64,000 bases of DNA, taken from the NCBI RefSeq assembly GCF_002165775.1, contig NZ_NDYP01000003.1, positions 310,001-374,000 of the forward strand. The letters are read 5' to 3'. This document shows positions 8,189-16,530 of this stretch, in pieces. Position numbers and translations under genes: made by a program. Source of the DNA: Campylobacter concisus (GTDB lineage Bacteria; Campylobacterota; Campylobacteria; Campylobacterales; Campylobacteraceae). Numbering within the stretch: the stretch's first letter is position 1; the number at the start of each line of letters is the position of its first letter. Under the pieces are notes generated by a model. That model saw nothing but the letters and a program-made list of their open reading frames with translations. It was not told the DNA's origin and ran no database searches.

Positions 8189-9334
8189 TTATTCTTTATC
8201 TTTACTCATAGAAGCTATAACAGCGTGAGCCGCCATGCCAATACCTGCTAGAGCTAAAATTCCAATGCCTATTTTATCACTTACATTATCAGCGCCAAGC
8301 CCCAAAACAGTGTCAAATAGTCTATCAGCCATAGGCTCTTCAAACGGCCCCATCGTATCCCAGAAGTCTGGCTCCGAGCAGCCTATACAGCCGTGACCTG
8401 CCTGAACTGGCCATGATGTGTGCTGGTTAAATCTCTCGCGTGAGCAGTTATTAAATGTATATGGACCTTTACAGCCTACTTTATATAAGCAGTAGCCATT
8501 TTTTGCGCCCTCGTCGCCAAAGCTTTGGACAAACTCGCCTGCATCAAAGTGGCCACGTCTCTCGCAAAGATCGTGAATTCTTAAGCCATAAGCCCATTTT
8601 GGTCTGTTATAAACATCAAGTGCAGGCAAAGTGCCAAATAGCAAGTAGTGAAGCACGTTGCCAACGATGTTTTTCTCGCTTGGAGGACAGCCTGGCACGT
8701 TTATGACTGGCTTGTCAGTCACCTTTGAAAGACCGACTGAATTTGTTGGATTTGGCTTAGCTGCTTGGATACCGCCAAAGCTAGAACAGGTGCCAATAGC
8801 AAAGATAGCAGCCGCGTTAGCAGAGGCATTTACAGCGTGAGTTTTGCCACTTGTGCCGTGAGGTCCGACTGTTAAAAAGTGCTCAGTAGCTCCTGTTGGC
8901 ACGCCACCCTCAACTAGCAGGATATATCTGCCTTTATATTTTTCTATCGCATGCTCTAAATTTTCTTCAGCCTGCCAGCCAGCAGCTGCCATGATAGTTT
9001 CGTGGTATTCAAGGCTTATGTAGTCAAATATAAGGCTATCTATGCTTGGAGCGTCAGTTCTTAGCAAGCCCTCGCTACAGCCAGTGCATTCTGCCATGTG
9101 AAGCCATATCACAGGGAGCCTATCGCTTAGCTCAGCAGCACGAGCAACCATCGGTGTCATCGCACTTGGTAGTGCCATAAAAGCTGTCATCGCACCAGCC
9201 CACTTCATAAAATCACGCCTAGTAAAGCCCTTATCTTTTAAAAGCTGCGCAATACTAGTGTCATTTTTCATCTTAGGCAATGCACTAAGTTCGCTTAAGC
9301 GTCTATTTATCTTTTGACGCAAGTCATTATTCAT
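8189..9334 (-). CDS. hydA: Uptake [NiFe]-hydrogenase small subunit HydA (Tat-exported)
   Basis: The small subunit carries the FeS relay from the NiFe site to cytochrome b. Start ATG 9334 is chosen because AAGGAG lies just upstream; the product is 381 residues. A twin-arginine motif FTRRDFMKW (arginines at 39-40) precedes a hydrophobic stretch and an Ala-rich cleavage region, giving a Tat signal of about 65 residues. Cluster ligands include AECTGCSEGLL, GTCSSFGG, PGCPPSE and the C-terminal CYLYKVGCKGP/GHGCIGCSEPDFWD motifs. A C-terminal helix (IGIGILALAGIGMAAHAVIA) anchors the dimer to the periplasmic face. It is the first gene of the hydABCDE-hypF operon, with a long AT-rich upstream region. 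Confidence 0.97.
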   Translation of the reverse strand: MNNDLRQKINRRLSELSALPKMKNDTSIAQLLKDKGFTRRDFMKWAGAMTAFMALPSAMTPMVARAAELSDRLPVIWLHMAECTGCSEGLLRTDAPSIDSLIFDYISLEYHETIMAAAGWQAEENLEHAIEKYKGRYILLVEGGVPTGATEHFLTVGPHGTSGKTHAVNASANAAAIFAIGTCSSFGGIQAAKPNPTNSVGLSKVTDKPVINVPGCPPSEKNIVGNVLHYLLFGTLPALDVYNRPKWAYGLRIHDLCERRGHFDAGEFVQSFGDEGAKNGYCLYKVGCKGPYTFNNCSRERFNQHTSWPVQAGHGCIGCSEPDFWDTMGPFEEPMADRLFDTVLGLGADNVSDKIGIGILALAGIGMAAHAVIASMSKDKE

Positions 9335-9635
9335 ATAAGCTCCTTCATTTGAAATTTGTTTCATATGTATAGTATCTTTGTTTTAAAAAGAGTAAAATTA
9401 TTTTATAATATTAGTAGTTATATTTAAATAAATTTTAAAATAAAATTTTAAATGCCTTGAAATCAATAATCTTAAAATATGTTAAAAAATAATATTTAGT
9501 GAGAATTTATCCTATTTTGAGAAATGATATGGCAAGAATTCTATTTTTCTGAAAGTAAATATCAATTAAATTTTTAATAATTTTAAAAAATAATTTAGTG
9601 TTTTTAAGAAGAGTAAAATTTAAGGTAAAAATTAC
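9335..9635. other. AT-rich intergenic region upstream of hydA
   Basis: About 300 bp without a gene lies between hydA and the flgH terminator. On the minus strand GATACT and TATACA hexamers close to the gene could be -10 boxes, but neither is decisive. The 12-mer AAGAGTAAAATT occurs exactly twice (9388-9399 and 9609-9620). A short palindrome, ATTAT-TTT-ATAAT, lies near 9399-9411. Regulation of the hydrogenase operon must act here, but no known operator was recognised. Confidence 0.5.
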
Positions 9636-9666
9636 AAAAGCCTAAACGGGTTAAATTTAGGCTTTT
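9636..9666 (-). terminator. Rho-independent terminator after flgH
   Basis: A perfect 11-bp stem (AAAAGCCTAAA at 9636-9646 pairing with TTTAGGCTTTT at 9656-9666) with a 9-nt loop begins 10 bp past the flgH stop. Read on the minus strand it ends in TTTT and a T-rich tail. It insulates flgH from the hydrogenase promoter region. Confidence 0.8.
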
Positions 9667-9675
9667 AAATTTGTA

Positions 9676-10383
9676 TTAAAATGGCCAGATAGCCTCCATA
9701 AGTCTTGTGCCCCAAGGCTTTTTGGTAGATTTGTCTAGCTCGCCCTCGGTTTTATATAAAATTTTGGCGTCAGCTATGTATTTTGAGTCGATTTCGTTGT
9801 TTTGTGAGATGTCGTAAGGTCTTATGACGCCACTTACTTGCATGATCTGCTTTTCGCCATTTATAAGTAGCTCGCGACTACCTTCAATGAAGTAGTTGCC
9901 GTTATTTAGGATCTTGATGATCCTAGCTGAGATGGTCGCGGTAAATTTCTCGCTTCTGTTGCTCGTGCCACTACCTGTAAATTTATTGCCACCACCTGCT
10001 TTAAAGCCGATGTCGCCGTATTTGTTCAGATTTTCAGCCACGGTTGAGAGCGGCGCGGCTCCAGCTGTGAAAACGCCGCCACCAAGCGAAATGGTGCTAT
10101 CTTTGTTGGTGCTTTTACTACCGCTTGAAATTTGACTTGCATTTTCTGAGATGACGATGGTTACGATGTCATTTACATTCATCGCCTTTCTATCTGAAAA
10201 TAGAGGGTTGTCACCCTTGCCAAAGAGGCTACCAGCATTACTTTGACCGCTACCACTGTCTTTTGAAGGGAGTTGCTCGACATACACTGGAGGTTTCATA
10301 TTGATGTGAGGATCTGCACTTGGGGTGCAACCTGTGTAAAAAATGCCCGCAAATGTGACGAGCCAAATCTTTTTATAGTTCAT
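9676..10383 (-). CDS. flgH: Flagellar L-ring protein FlgH (lipoprotein)
   Basis: FlgH forms the outer-membrane L ring of the flagellar basal body. The start at ATG 10383 is chosen over an in-frame codon at 10425: it has AAGG 8 bp upstream and begins a classic lipoprotein signal (MNYKKIWLVTFAGIFYTGC, with the Cys as the lipidated residue). The product is 235 residues, usual for FlgH. Family stretches include SLFSDRKAMNVNDIVTIVIS-type sequence, NKFTGSGTSNRSEKFTATIS and the C-terminal IMQVSGVIRPYDI. It is transcribed alone, away from other flagellar genes, with a sigma54-type promoter directly upstream and a terminator downstream. Confidence 0.95.
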   Translation of the reverse strand: MNYKKIWLVTFAGIFYTGCTPSADPHINMKPPVYVEQLPSKDSGSGQSNAGSLFGKGDNPLFSDRKAMNVNDIVTIVISENASQISSGSKSTNKDSTISLGGGVFTAGAAPLSTVAENLNKYGDIGFKAGGGNKFTGSGTSNRSEKFTATISARIIKILNNGNYFIEGSRELLINGEKQIMQVSGVIRPYDISQNNEIDSKYIADAKILYKTEGELDKSTKKPWGTRLMEAIWPF

Positions 10384-10420
10384 AAAATGCCTTAAAATAA
10401 GTATCTTTGTGCTAAGATTA

Positions 10421-10436
10421 AGCAATTTAAGTTCCC
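10421..10436 (-). promoter_or_regulatory. Sigma54 (RpoN) promoter of flgH
   Basis: On the minus strand the sequence reads TTGGGAACTTAAATTGCTT. GG (10434-10435) and GC (10422-10423) are separated by exactly 10 bp, as required for -24/-12 promoters, and the GGAA...TTGCTT form matches the Campylobacter RpoN consensus. The expected start point lies about 25-30 bp before the flgH ATG at 10383. Middle flagellar genes of Campylobacter are RpoN/FlgR dependent, which supports the call. Confidence 0.82.
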
Positions 10437-10449
10437 AAAAAGGTCACAA

Positions 10450-11817
10450 ATGAAAAGTTGTTACATTTTTTCAGACAAAAATCTAGCATATTTGCAGGAA
10501 ATTATAGCTACAAAATTCAAAAAAGTTGAGATCTTTAAGATAACTCCAGACGAAAACGACAAAAAAAATCTAATAAATTTAAATGAAAAGGAGTTTTTTT
10601 TAAAATTTATAGATAAATTTGAAGAGTTAAAGGCCAAGAGCGACTTTGTCATAGTCGTTGGTTGTGAGGGCTTTAGCGTCTTTGGCAAGAGCGAGCTAAA
10701 TTTAAAGCTAGCTAGAAATTTAAACACTCCAGTCTTTGATGAAAATGCAAACGAGCTAAGGGCGCTAAATTTAAACTCAAAGCTTCTAATAACCGATAAT
10801 TTTGATGAAATTTTAAGCTACAACGCCGAGATCATCACGCCATTTAAATTTCAAAGCCTGCTTCTAAAAAGAGCCAAAGCGGCAAACAAAACAGTCGTTT
10901 TGCCAGAGAGTGATGATGAGAGAATTTTAAAAGCAGCCCACATCGTGTTAGAAAAAGGTGCGGCAAAGGTGATCTTGCTAGGGCTTGAGAGCGAAATTTC
11001 TAAAAAGGCAGCCACTTTTGGGCTAAATTTAAGCAAAGCAAAGGTACTAAATCCAGCGCAAAACGAGCTAACAGATGAATTTTCAAAGAAAATTTATGAG
11101 CTAAGAAAACATAAAGGCGTTGATGAAGCCAAAGCAAATGCGCTTGCAAAAGATAAAATTTACTTTGCCACGATGCTAATACATGAAGGCATAGCAGACG
11201 CACTTGTAAGTGGCGCTACGATGAGCACGGCTGATACTATCCGCCCAGCCCTTCAGATCATAAAAACAAAGCCAAATGTAAGTGTGGTAAGCGGGGCATT
11301 TTTCATGGCGCTTGAAGAGGAAATTTTACTCTTTGCAGACTGCGCCGTCACACCAAATCCAAGCAGCGATGAACTAGCTAGCATCACGCTAAGTAGCGCT
11401 CAAACGGCAAGTGCCTTTGGGCTTAACCCAAAGATCGCCATGTTAAGCTACTCAACAGCTGATAGTGGTAGCGGGGCTGATGTGGAGTTTGTAAAAGAGG
11501 CTGCCAAAAAGGCGAGCGAGCTTGATGCGAATTTAAAGATCGCAGCGCCAATTCAGTTTGACGCGGCAGTTGATCTAAGCGTTGCTAGTAAAAAGATGCC
11601 AAATTCCGATGTCGCAGGACAGGCAAATGTATTTATATTTCCAAATTTAAACTGCGGAAACATCTGCTACAAGGCAGTTCAGCGAAGCGCAAACGCCCTA
11701 GCTGTGGGCCCGATACTTCAAGGATTAAAAAAGCCAGTTAACGACCTAAGTCGCGGCTGCCTCGTTGAAGACGTGGTAAATACTATCTTAATCAGTGCTA
11801 TACAAGCAGGAGAATAA
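10450..11817 (+). CDS. pta: Phosphate acetyltransferase
   Basis: Pta interconverts acetyl-CoA and acetyl phosphate, and with AckA forms the acetate/ATP overflow pathway. Residues from about 130 ([35 protein letters not shown]) to the end are the PTA_PTB catalytic domain, with [17 protein letters not shown] and the C-terminal [15 protein letters not shown] motifs. The N-terminal part (about 125 residues) is a short remnant of the regulatory region that is much longer in E. coli Pta (about 714 residues), so this is the shorter epsilonproteobacterial form. ATG 10450 has AAAAAGG 5-10 bp upstream. ackA starts 2 bp after the stop, so the two are co-transcribed. Confidence 0.96.
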   Translation: MKSCYIFSDKNLAYLQEIIATKFKKVEIFKITPDENDKKNLINLNEKEFFLKFIDKFEELKAKSDFVIVVGCEGFSVFGKSELNLKLARNLNTPVFDENANELRALNLNSKLLITDNFDEILSYNAEIITPFKFQSLLLKRAKAANKTVVLPESDDERILKAAHIVLEKGAAKVILLGLESEISKKAATFGLNLSKAKVLNPAQNELTDEFSKKIYELRKHKGVDEAKANALAKDKIYFATMLIHEGIADALVSGATMSTADTIRPALQIIKTKPNVSVVSGAFFMALEEEILLFADCAVTPNPSSDELASITLSSAQTASAFGLNPKIAMLSYSTADSGSGADVEFVKEAAKKASELDANLKIAAPIQFDAAVDLSVASKKMPNSDVAGQANVFIFPNLNCGNICYKAVQRSANALAVGPILQGLKKPVNDLSRGCLVEDVVNTILISAIQAGE

Positions 11818-11818
11818 T

Positions 11819-13015
11819 ATGAAAATTTTGGTTTTAAACTCAGGTAGTAGTTCGATAAAATTTCAACTTTTTGATATGCAGACAAAAACGAGCCTAGCAA
11901 GCGGTCTGGTCGAACAAATCGGCAGCAATAGCTCAAGAGCGGTACTAAAAGCAAATGGCGAAATTTATGAGATAAAACGCTTTATAAAAGACCACCACGA
12001 CGGACTTGAGGCGATGAACGAGCTCTTTGTCACCTCACACACTCTGCACGATCTAAGTGAGCTTGATGGCATCGGACACAGGATAGTGCACGGCGGAGAG
12101 AGCTTTTTTAGCTCAATGATCGTTGATGAGAGCGTTATTAAAAAGATAGAGGAGATAAGCCCACTTGCCCCTCTTCATAACCCAGGGCACCTTGCTGGCA
12201 TTAAAAACGCAATGAAAGAGAGCAAAAATGTGCCTCACGTGGTCGTTTTTGACACTGTGTTTCATCAAAGCATGCCAGAGTATGCCTACCGCTATGCCCT
12301 ACCCTACGATGTTTGCAAGACTCATCACATCAGAAAATACGGCTTTCACGGCACTTCACACAGATATGTCTGCAAGCAAGCGGCAAAAATGCTTGGCATA
12401 GAGTTTGATAAATTTAACGCTATCTCGCTTCATCTAGGCAACGGCGCCTCAGCATGTGCGGTGCAAAACGGCAAAAGTATCGATACCTCGATGGGGCTTA
12501 GCCCACTTGAAGGGCTCATAATGGGCACAAGAAGCGGCGATATGGACCCAGCTGTGGTCATCTACTTGCTAAATATCGGCGTTTTAAAGTGGAACGAGAT
12601 AGATAATTTTTTAAACAAAAAAAGCGGACTTTTTGGAATTTGTGGCTCAAGCGACATGAGAGAGGTTGTGGCTAAAATGCAAAACGACGAGCGAGCAAAA
12701 CTTGCATTTGAGATGTTTTGCTACCGAGTGAAAAAATATATTGGCTCATATTACGCCATTTTAGGACGCGTTGATGCACTTATATTTACTGGCGGTATCG
12801 GCGAAAATGCACCAAATACAAGGCAAAAAATTTGTGATGAACTAAAGCATCTTGGCATTCACATAAATCACGATCTAAATTTCCAAGACATGCGAGACGA
12901 GAGATGCATAGACGGGGATGACGCTAAGATAAAAACACTCATCATCCCAACAAACGAAGAGCTAGAAATCGCGATAGAAACGGCTAGAGTAATAAAAGAG
13001 AGCAAAGCCAAATAA
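11819..13015 (+). CDS. ackA: Acetate kinase
   Basis: AckA makes ATP and acetate from acetyl phosphate. Start ATG 11819 is preferred: AGGAG lies 7 bp upstream within the end of pta, and the protein then begins [19 protein letters not shown], the family signature 1. Further markers are [21 protein letters not shown], the [13 protein letters not shown] signature 2 and GTRSGDMDP. Length is 398 residues, normal for the family. It is the last gene of the pta-ackA unit and converges on lpxD across a shared hairpin. Confidence 0.97.
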   Translation: MKILVLNSGSSSIKFQLFDMQTKTSLASGLVEQIGSNSSRAVLKANGEIYEIKRFIKDHHDGLEAMNELFVTSHTLHDLSELDGIGHRIVHGGESFFSSMIVDESVIKKIEEISPLAPLHNPGHLAGIKNAMKESKNVPHVVVFDTVFHQSMPEYAYRYALPYDVCKTHHIRKYGFHGTSHRYVCKQAAKMLGIEFDKFNAISLHLGNGASACAVQNGKSIDTSMGLSPLEGLIMGTRSGDMDPAVVIYLLNIGVLKWNEIDNFLNKKSGLFGICGSSDMREVVAKMQNDERAKLAFEMFCYRVKKYIGSYYAILGRVDALIFTGGIGENAPNTRQKICDELKHLGIHINHDLNFQDMRDERCIDGDDAKIKTLIIPTNEELEIAIETARVIKESKAK

Positions 13016-13104
13016 ATAGATGTTTAAGCCAGACTTGATATATAAATTTTAAGCCTAATTCGTTTTAAAATAGAATTAGCATTATTTTTATACTACTAGA
13101 TAAA

Positions 13105-13135
13105 AAGCTTTTGCGATTTTAAGCCGCAAAAGCTT
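13105..13135. terminator. Bidirectional terminator between ackA and lpxD
   Basis: A perfect 11-bp stem, AAGCTTTTGCG (13105-13115) with CGCAAAAGCTT (13125-13135), has a 9-nt loop. On the minus strand it is followed by TTTTTATC and so best serves lpxD, which ends 5 bp away. On the plus strand the T run is weaker, but it lies in the right place for ackA. Confidence 0.75.
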
Positions 13136-13139
13136 GCAA

Positions 13140-14093
13140 TCAATTTTTCTTAAAAAATCTCAAAATTTTTGCTTGAAGTTTAAACTGATCTGAAAGCTCC
13201 ATTATCGGATAAGCTCCAGCGTATTTTTTGCCACCAGGCAGATCTTTACTAACACCACCACGTGCTGCGATCTGCGCAAAGTCACCCACACTCACATGTC
13301 CAGTCGAGCCACTTTGCCCGCCCATGACGACGTTTCTGCCTAGCACTGTTGAGCCAGCAAGGCCAGTTTGTGAGACGATAAGGCAGCCGTTTCCAAGCTC
13401 GCAGTTGTGGCCTATTTGAACAAGGTTGTCTATCTTTGTGTAGTTTGCGATCATTGTGCTTTCAAAAACACCACGATCTACAGTCGTGCAAGCACCGATC
13501 TCTACAAAATCACCTAGGACAACATTGCCGTTGTGATAAATTTTCACATGTTCGCCAGTTTTTGTGTGTGCATATCCAAAGCCGTCGCTTCCTATAACGC
13601 AATTTGCCAGCAAGTGACACTCATTGCCCACCACACAGTCGTTGTAAATGACAACATTTGGATGGATGATGCAGTTTTTGCCAATAGTCACATTATCGCC
13701 CAAAAATACCCCAGCCATGACTATCGTGTTTTCGCCCACGCTCACATTTGAGCCAATATATACATTTGGCATGATAGTAGCACTAGAAGCAATATTTGAA
13801 GGTTTTGGCTCACAAAATAATGGCTTCGCATAGTCCTTGCTAAGCAAGGCAAATGCAAGATGCGGATTGTCGCAGACAAGTGCGATCATGCCAGCTGGTA
13901 CCAGGTCCAAAAGGGCTTTTGTGACCAAGATAGCTCCAGCATTTGAGTTGCCTATAAATTTGGCATTTTTCTCGCCATCGCAGTATGTTAGCTCGGCTTT
14001 ATTTGCATTTTTTAAAGAATTTAAGGCAAAAATTTCTATATCTTCTCCGCTAAAAGTAGCGTTTACTTTTAAAGCTATTTCACTTAGTTTCAT
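13140..14093 (-). CDS. lpxD: UDP-3-O-acylglucosamine N-acyltransferase LpxD
   Basis: LpxD adds the N-linked acyl chain in the third step of lipid A synthesis, in the cytoplasm. The 317-residue protein has the N-terminal LpxD domain (about 1-95) and then left-handed beta-helix hexapeptide repeats (SATIMPNVYIGSNVSVGENT onward). GSDGFGYA and the VQIGHNCELGNGC stretch hold the expected catalytic histidine region. Length is slightly shorter than E. coli LpxD (341). Its start coincides with the end of ilvH, so it is the last gene of an ilvI-ilvH-lpxD unit that mixes amino-acid and envelope synthesis. Confidence 0.95.
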   Translation of the reverse strand: MKLSEIALKVNATFSGEDIEIFALNSLKNANKAELTYCDGEKNAKFIGNSNAGAILVTKALLDLVPAGMIALVCDNPHLAFALLSKDYAKPLFCEPKPSNIASSATIMPNVYIGSNVSVGENTIVMAGVFLGDNVTIGKNCIIHPNVVIYNDCVVGNECHLLANCVIGSDGFGYAHTKTGEHVKIYHNGNVVLGDFVEIGACTTVDRGVFESTMIANYTKIDNLVQIGHNCELGNGCLIVSQTGLAGSTVLGRNVVMGGQSGSTGHVSVGDFAQIAARGGVSKDLPGGKKYAGAYPIMELSDQFKLQAKILRFFKKN

Positions 14094-14560
14094 TATATAT
14101 CCATTATCACAGATCCGCCGCGTACGACGTCAACTGGGTTAAATTTCTTTATAGATTTTAAAAAACTCTCTATCCTGCTCGCATCGTCAGCCACCATGAC
14201 AACGATATAATTTTCGTTTGTGTTTGTTACGATGCCGTTGTATGCCTTTAGTATCGCTTCAAGGCCAGCAAAATTTTCACCAAGCGGAATTTTCACAAGA
14301 GCCATCTCTTTTTCGACAAATTCACCACTTTCTATGACTTTATATGTTGGTATGAGTTTATGAAGCTGCTTTACGATCTGCTCCAAGACTCTCTCGTCGC
14401 CACTAGTTACGATGCTTAGTCTTGAGAAGTTGCTCTCAGGTATTGGAGCAACTGTAAGCGTGTCGATGTTGTAACCCCTGCCCGCAAAAAGCCCAGAAAT
14501 TCTAGCCAAAACGCCGTGTTCATTTAAAACTATAACCGAAATCGTTCTTCTGATACTCAT
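14093..14560 (-). CDS. ilvH: Acetolactate synthase small (regulatory) subunit
   Basis: This regulatory partner of acetolactate synthase gives valine feedback control. The 155-residue product starts MSIRRTISVIVLNEHGVLAR, an N-terminal ACT domain with the GRGYNIDTLTVAP motif, and ends with the ALS_SS C-terminal domain. Length agrees with IlvH/IlvN of the longer type. It overlaps ilvI by 4 bp (ATGA type) and touches lpxD, indicating coupled translation. Confidence 0.96.
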   Translation of the reverse strand: MSIRRTISVIVLNEHGVLARISGLFAGRGYNIDTLTVAPIPESNFSRLSIVTSGDERVLEQIVKQLHKLIPTYKVIESGEFVEKEMALVKIPLGENFAGLEAILKAYNGIVTNTNENYIVVMVADDASRIESFLKSIKKFNPVDVVRGGSVIMDI

Positions 14561-16254
14561 TTTTCTTCCTTGCTCTTTAATATCATATTATAAATCGCGG
14601 CTCCAGCTGGAACCATAGGAAGCACATCCTCAAAGCGGTCGATCCTAACGTCGATCATCGCTGATTTTTTGCTATCGATCGCTTCTTTTAAAGCCTTTCT
14701 AAACTCATCCTTACTCTTGCAAACAAAGCCAACTCCGCCAAATCCTTCAGCGATCTTTACAAAATCAGGCTGCAAGCTAAGATCAGTTGATGAGTAGCGT
14801 TTTTCATAAAAAAATGTCTGCCACTGACGAACCATACCTAAGAAGTTGTTATTTAAAATGATATTTATAACTGGCATATTTATCTCATGAGCCGTCATTA
14901 ACTCTTGGATATTCATAAGTATTGAGCCATCGCCTGTAAAATTTATAACAAGATTGTCTGGTTTTGCGCATTTTGCGCCGATCGCTGCAGGGAGGCCAAA
15001 TCCCATTGTGCCAAGTCCACCACTTGTGACAAGCTGTCTTGCTCGGTTAAACGGATAAAACTGCGCCACCCACATTTGGTGCTGTCCGACATCTGTTGAG
15101 ATTATCGCATCAGCTCCTGCTATCTTTGCGGTCTCTTCGATAACCCATTGCGGTTTTAAGACCTTGTCGCTATCTGTGTAGCCAAGTGGATTTAGTTTAG
15201 AATATCTATCTAAAATTTCTCTCCAAGGGGCGTAGTTTTCAGGCTTTGCATTGACTTCTTCATAAAGCTCAGTTAGCACGTTTGCAAGATCGCCAACGAT
15301 TGGATAGTGGGCATTTATGATCTTTGAGATGGAGCTTGGATCGATATCGATGTGGATAATCTTTGCATGTTTGGCAAACTCGTCCGTCCTGCCGGTGATC
15401 CTGTCACAAAATCTAGCTCCAAGCGAGATCAAAAGGTCACACTCGCTTAAAGCCATATTTGAAGCATAGCTACCATGCATACCAGCCATGCCTAAATTTA
15501 GCTTATCTTTTGCGTCAAGTACGCCAAGAGCCATCAGTGTCTCGACTGCTGGAATGCCTGTTTTTTGCATAAATTTACGGATGATCTCGCTAGCATTTGA
15601 TGCGATCGCACCACCACCTATGTATAAAAGCGGTCTTTTGGCTTCATTTATCGCAACTGCTGCCTTTTTTATCTGTTTTGAGTTGCCCTTATAGGTCGGC
15701 TTGTAACTTGGGATAGAAATTTCTTTTGGATATACAAAATCACCAAGCTTTGATGTGATATTTTTTGGAATGTCGATATGAACTGGTCCTGGGCGGCCTG
15801 ATCTTGCGATATAAAAAGCCTCTTTTATGATGCGAGGTAGCTCCTCGACGCTATTTACTAAAAAATTGTGCTTGACACATGGGCGTGAAATTCCAACCGC
15901 ATCAATCTCTTGAAATGCATCTGTACCTATCATAAATGTCGGCACCTGACCGCTTATAAGCACGATCGGTATGCTATCGCTGTAAGCTGTGGCAAGGCCT
16001 GTGACTGCATTTGTAAAACCAGGGCCACTCGTAACAAAAGCAACACCCACTTTACCGCTAACCCTTGCATATCCGTCTGCTGCATGTACGGCTGCTTGCT
16101 CGTGGCGAACCAAAACGTGTTTAAAATAAGTCTGCTTGTATGTTTCGTCGTAGATATTTAAAGCTGCACCGCCAGGATAGCCAAAAACTATCTCAACGCC
16201 CTCTTCGTGCAAGGCCTCGCTTATCATCTGTGAACCAGAAATCTGTTTTATCAT
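14557..16254 (-). CDS. ilvI: Acetolactate synthase large (catalytic) subunit
   Basis: This ThDP- and FAD-dependent enzyme makes acetolactate or acetohydroxybutyrate for branched-chain amino acids. Conserved features are FGYPGGAALNIYDE, the catalytic Glu in RHEQAAVHAADGYAR, SGPGFTNAVTG and the ThDP site GDGSILMNIQELMT...NNNFLGMVRQWQ. Length is 565 residues. ATG 16254 is taken as the start; a GTG directly before it at 16257 is an equal alternative, both served by AAGG. A TATAAT box about 30 bp upstream suggests this is the first gene of ilvI-ilvH-lpxD. Confidence 0.96.
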   Translation of the reverse strand: MIKQISGSQMISEALHEEGVEIVFGYPGGAALNIYDETYKQTYFKHVLVRHEQAAVHAADGYARVSGKVGVAFVTSGPGFTNAVTGLATAYSDSIPIVLISGQVPTFMIGTDAFQEIDAVGISRPCVKHNFLVNSVEELPRIIKEAFYIARSGRPGPVHIDIPKNITSKLGDFVYPKEISIPSYKPTYKGNSKQIKKAAVAINEAKRPLLYIGGGAIASNASEIIRKFMQKTGIPAVETLMALGVLDAKDKLNLGMAGMHGSYASNMALSECDLLISLGARFCDRITGRTDEFAKHAKIIHIDIDPSSISKIINAHYPIVGDLANVLTELYEEVNAKPENYAPWREILDRYSKLNPLGYTDSDKVLKPQWVIEETAKIAGADAIISTDVGQHQMWVAQFYPFNRARQLVTSGGLGTMGFGLPAAIGAKCAKPDNLVINFTGDGSILMNIQELMTAHEINMPVINIILNNNFLGMVRQWQTFFYEKRYSSTDLSLQPDFVKIAEGFGGVGFVCKSKDEFRKALKEAIDSKKSAMIDVRIDRFEDVLPMVPAGAAIYNMILKSKEEK

Positions 16255-16284
16255 CACTTTAGCCTTTTGATAAATTTATCGCAG

Positions 16285-16290
16285 ATTATA
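16285..16290 (-). promoter_or_regulatory. Sigma70 -10 box upstream of ilvI
   Basis: A perfect TATAAT on the minus strand lies about 30 bp upstream of the ilvI start and is preceded by TTTGGGA. Campylobacter sigma70 promoters often have a clear -10 and a poor -35, which is what is seen here. No leader peptide was recognised. The rest of the 230-bp gap (16255-16487) shows only AT-rich sequence. Confidence 0.6.
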
Positions 16291-16487
16291 TCCCAAAGCA
16301 TTTTAAATCCATTTTAACTTTCTAGCGAAATTTAGGTATTGCTTTGATTTTCTTGAAAAATTTTTAACTAGCTTAGAAGAATAATACAAAATATTTTACA
16401 TAAAATTAAACATATTATTTTTAGTAAAATTAATAAATTTAAGTGAGCAAAGACTATAAAATTTTAAGAGCTAAAACTCATTTGTAT

Positions 16488-16530
16488 AAATTTTAGGCTT
16501 AATTTTTTAATTAAAATAAGCCTAAAATTT
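16488..16530 (-). terminator. Terminator overlapping the mnmH stop codon
   Basis: A 14-bp perfect stem (AAATTTTAGGCTTA at 16488-16501 with TAAGCCTAAAATTT at 16517-16530) has a 15-nt A/T loop. The mnmH stop codon (16522-16524) lies inside the upstream arm. Only a weak T run follows, so strength is uncertain. Confidence 0.6.
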
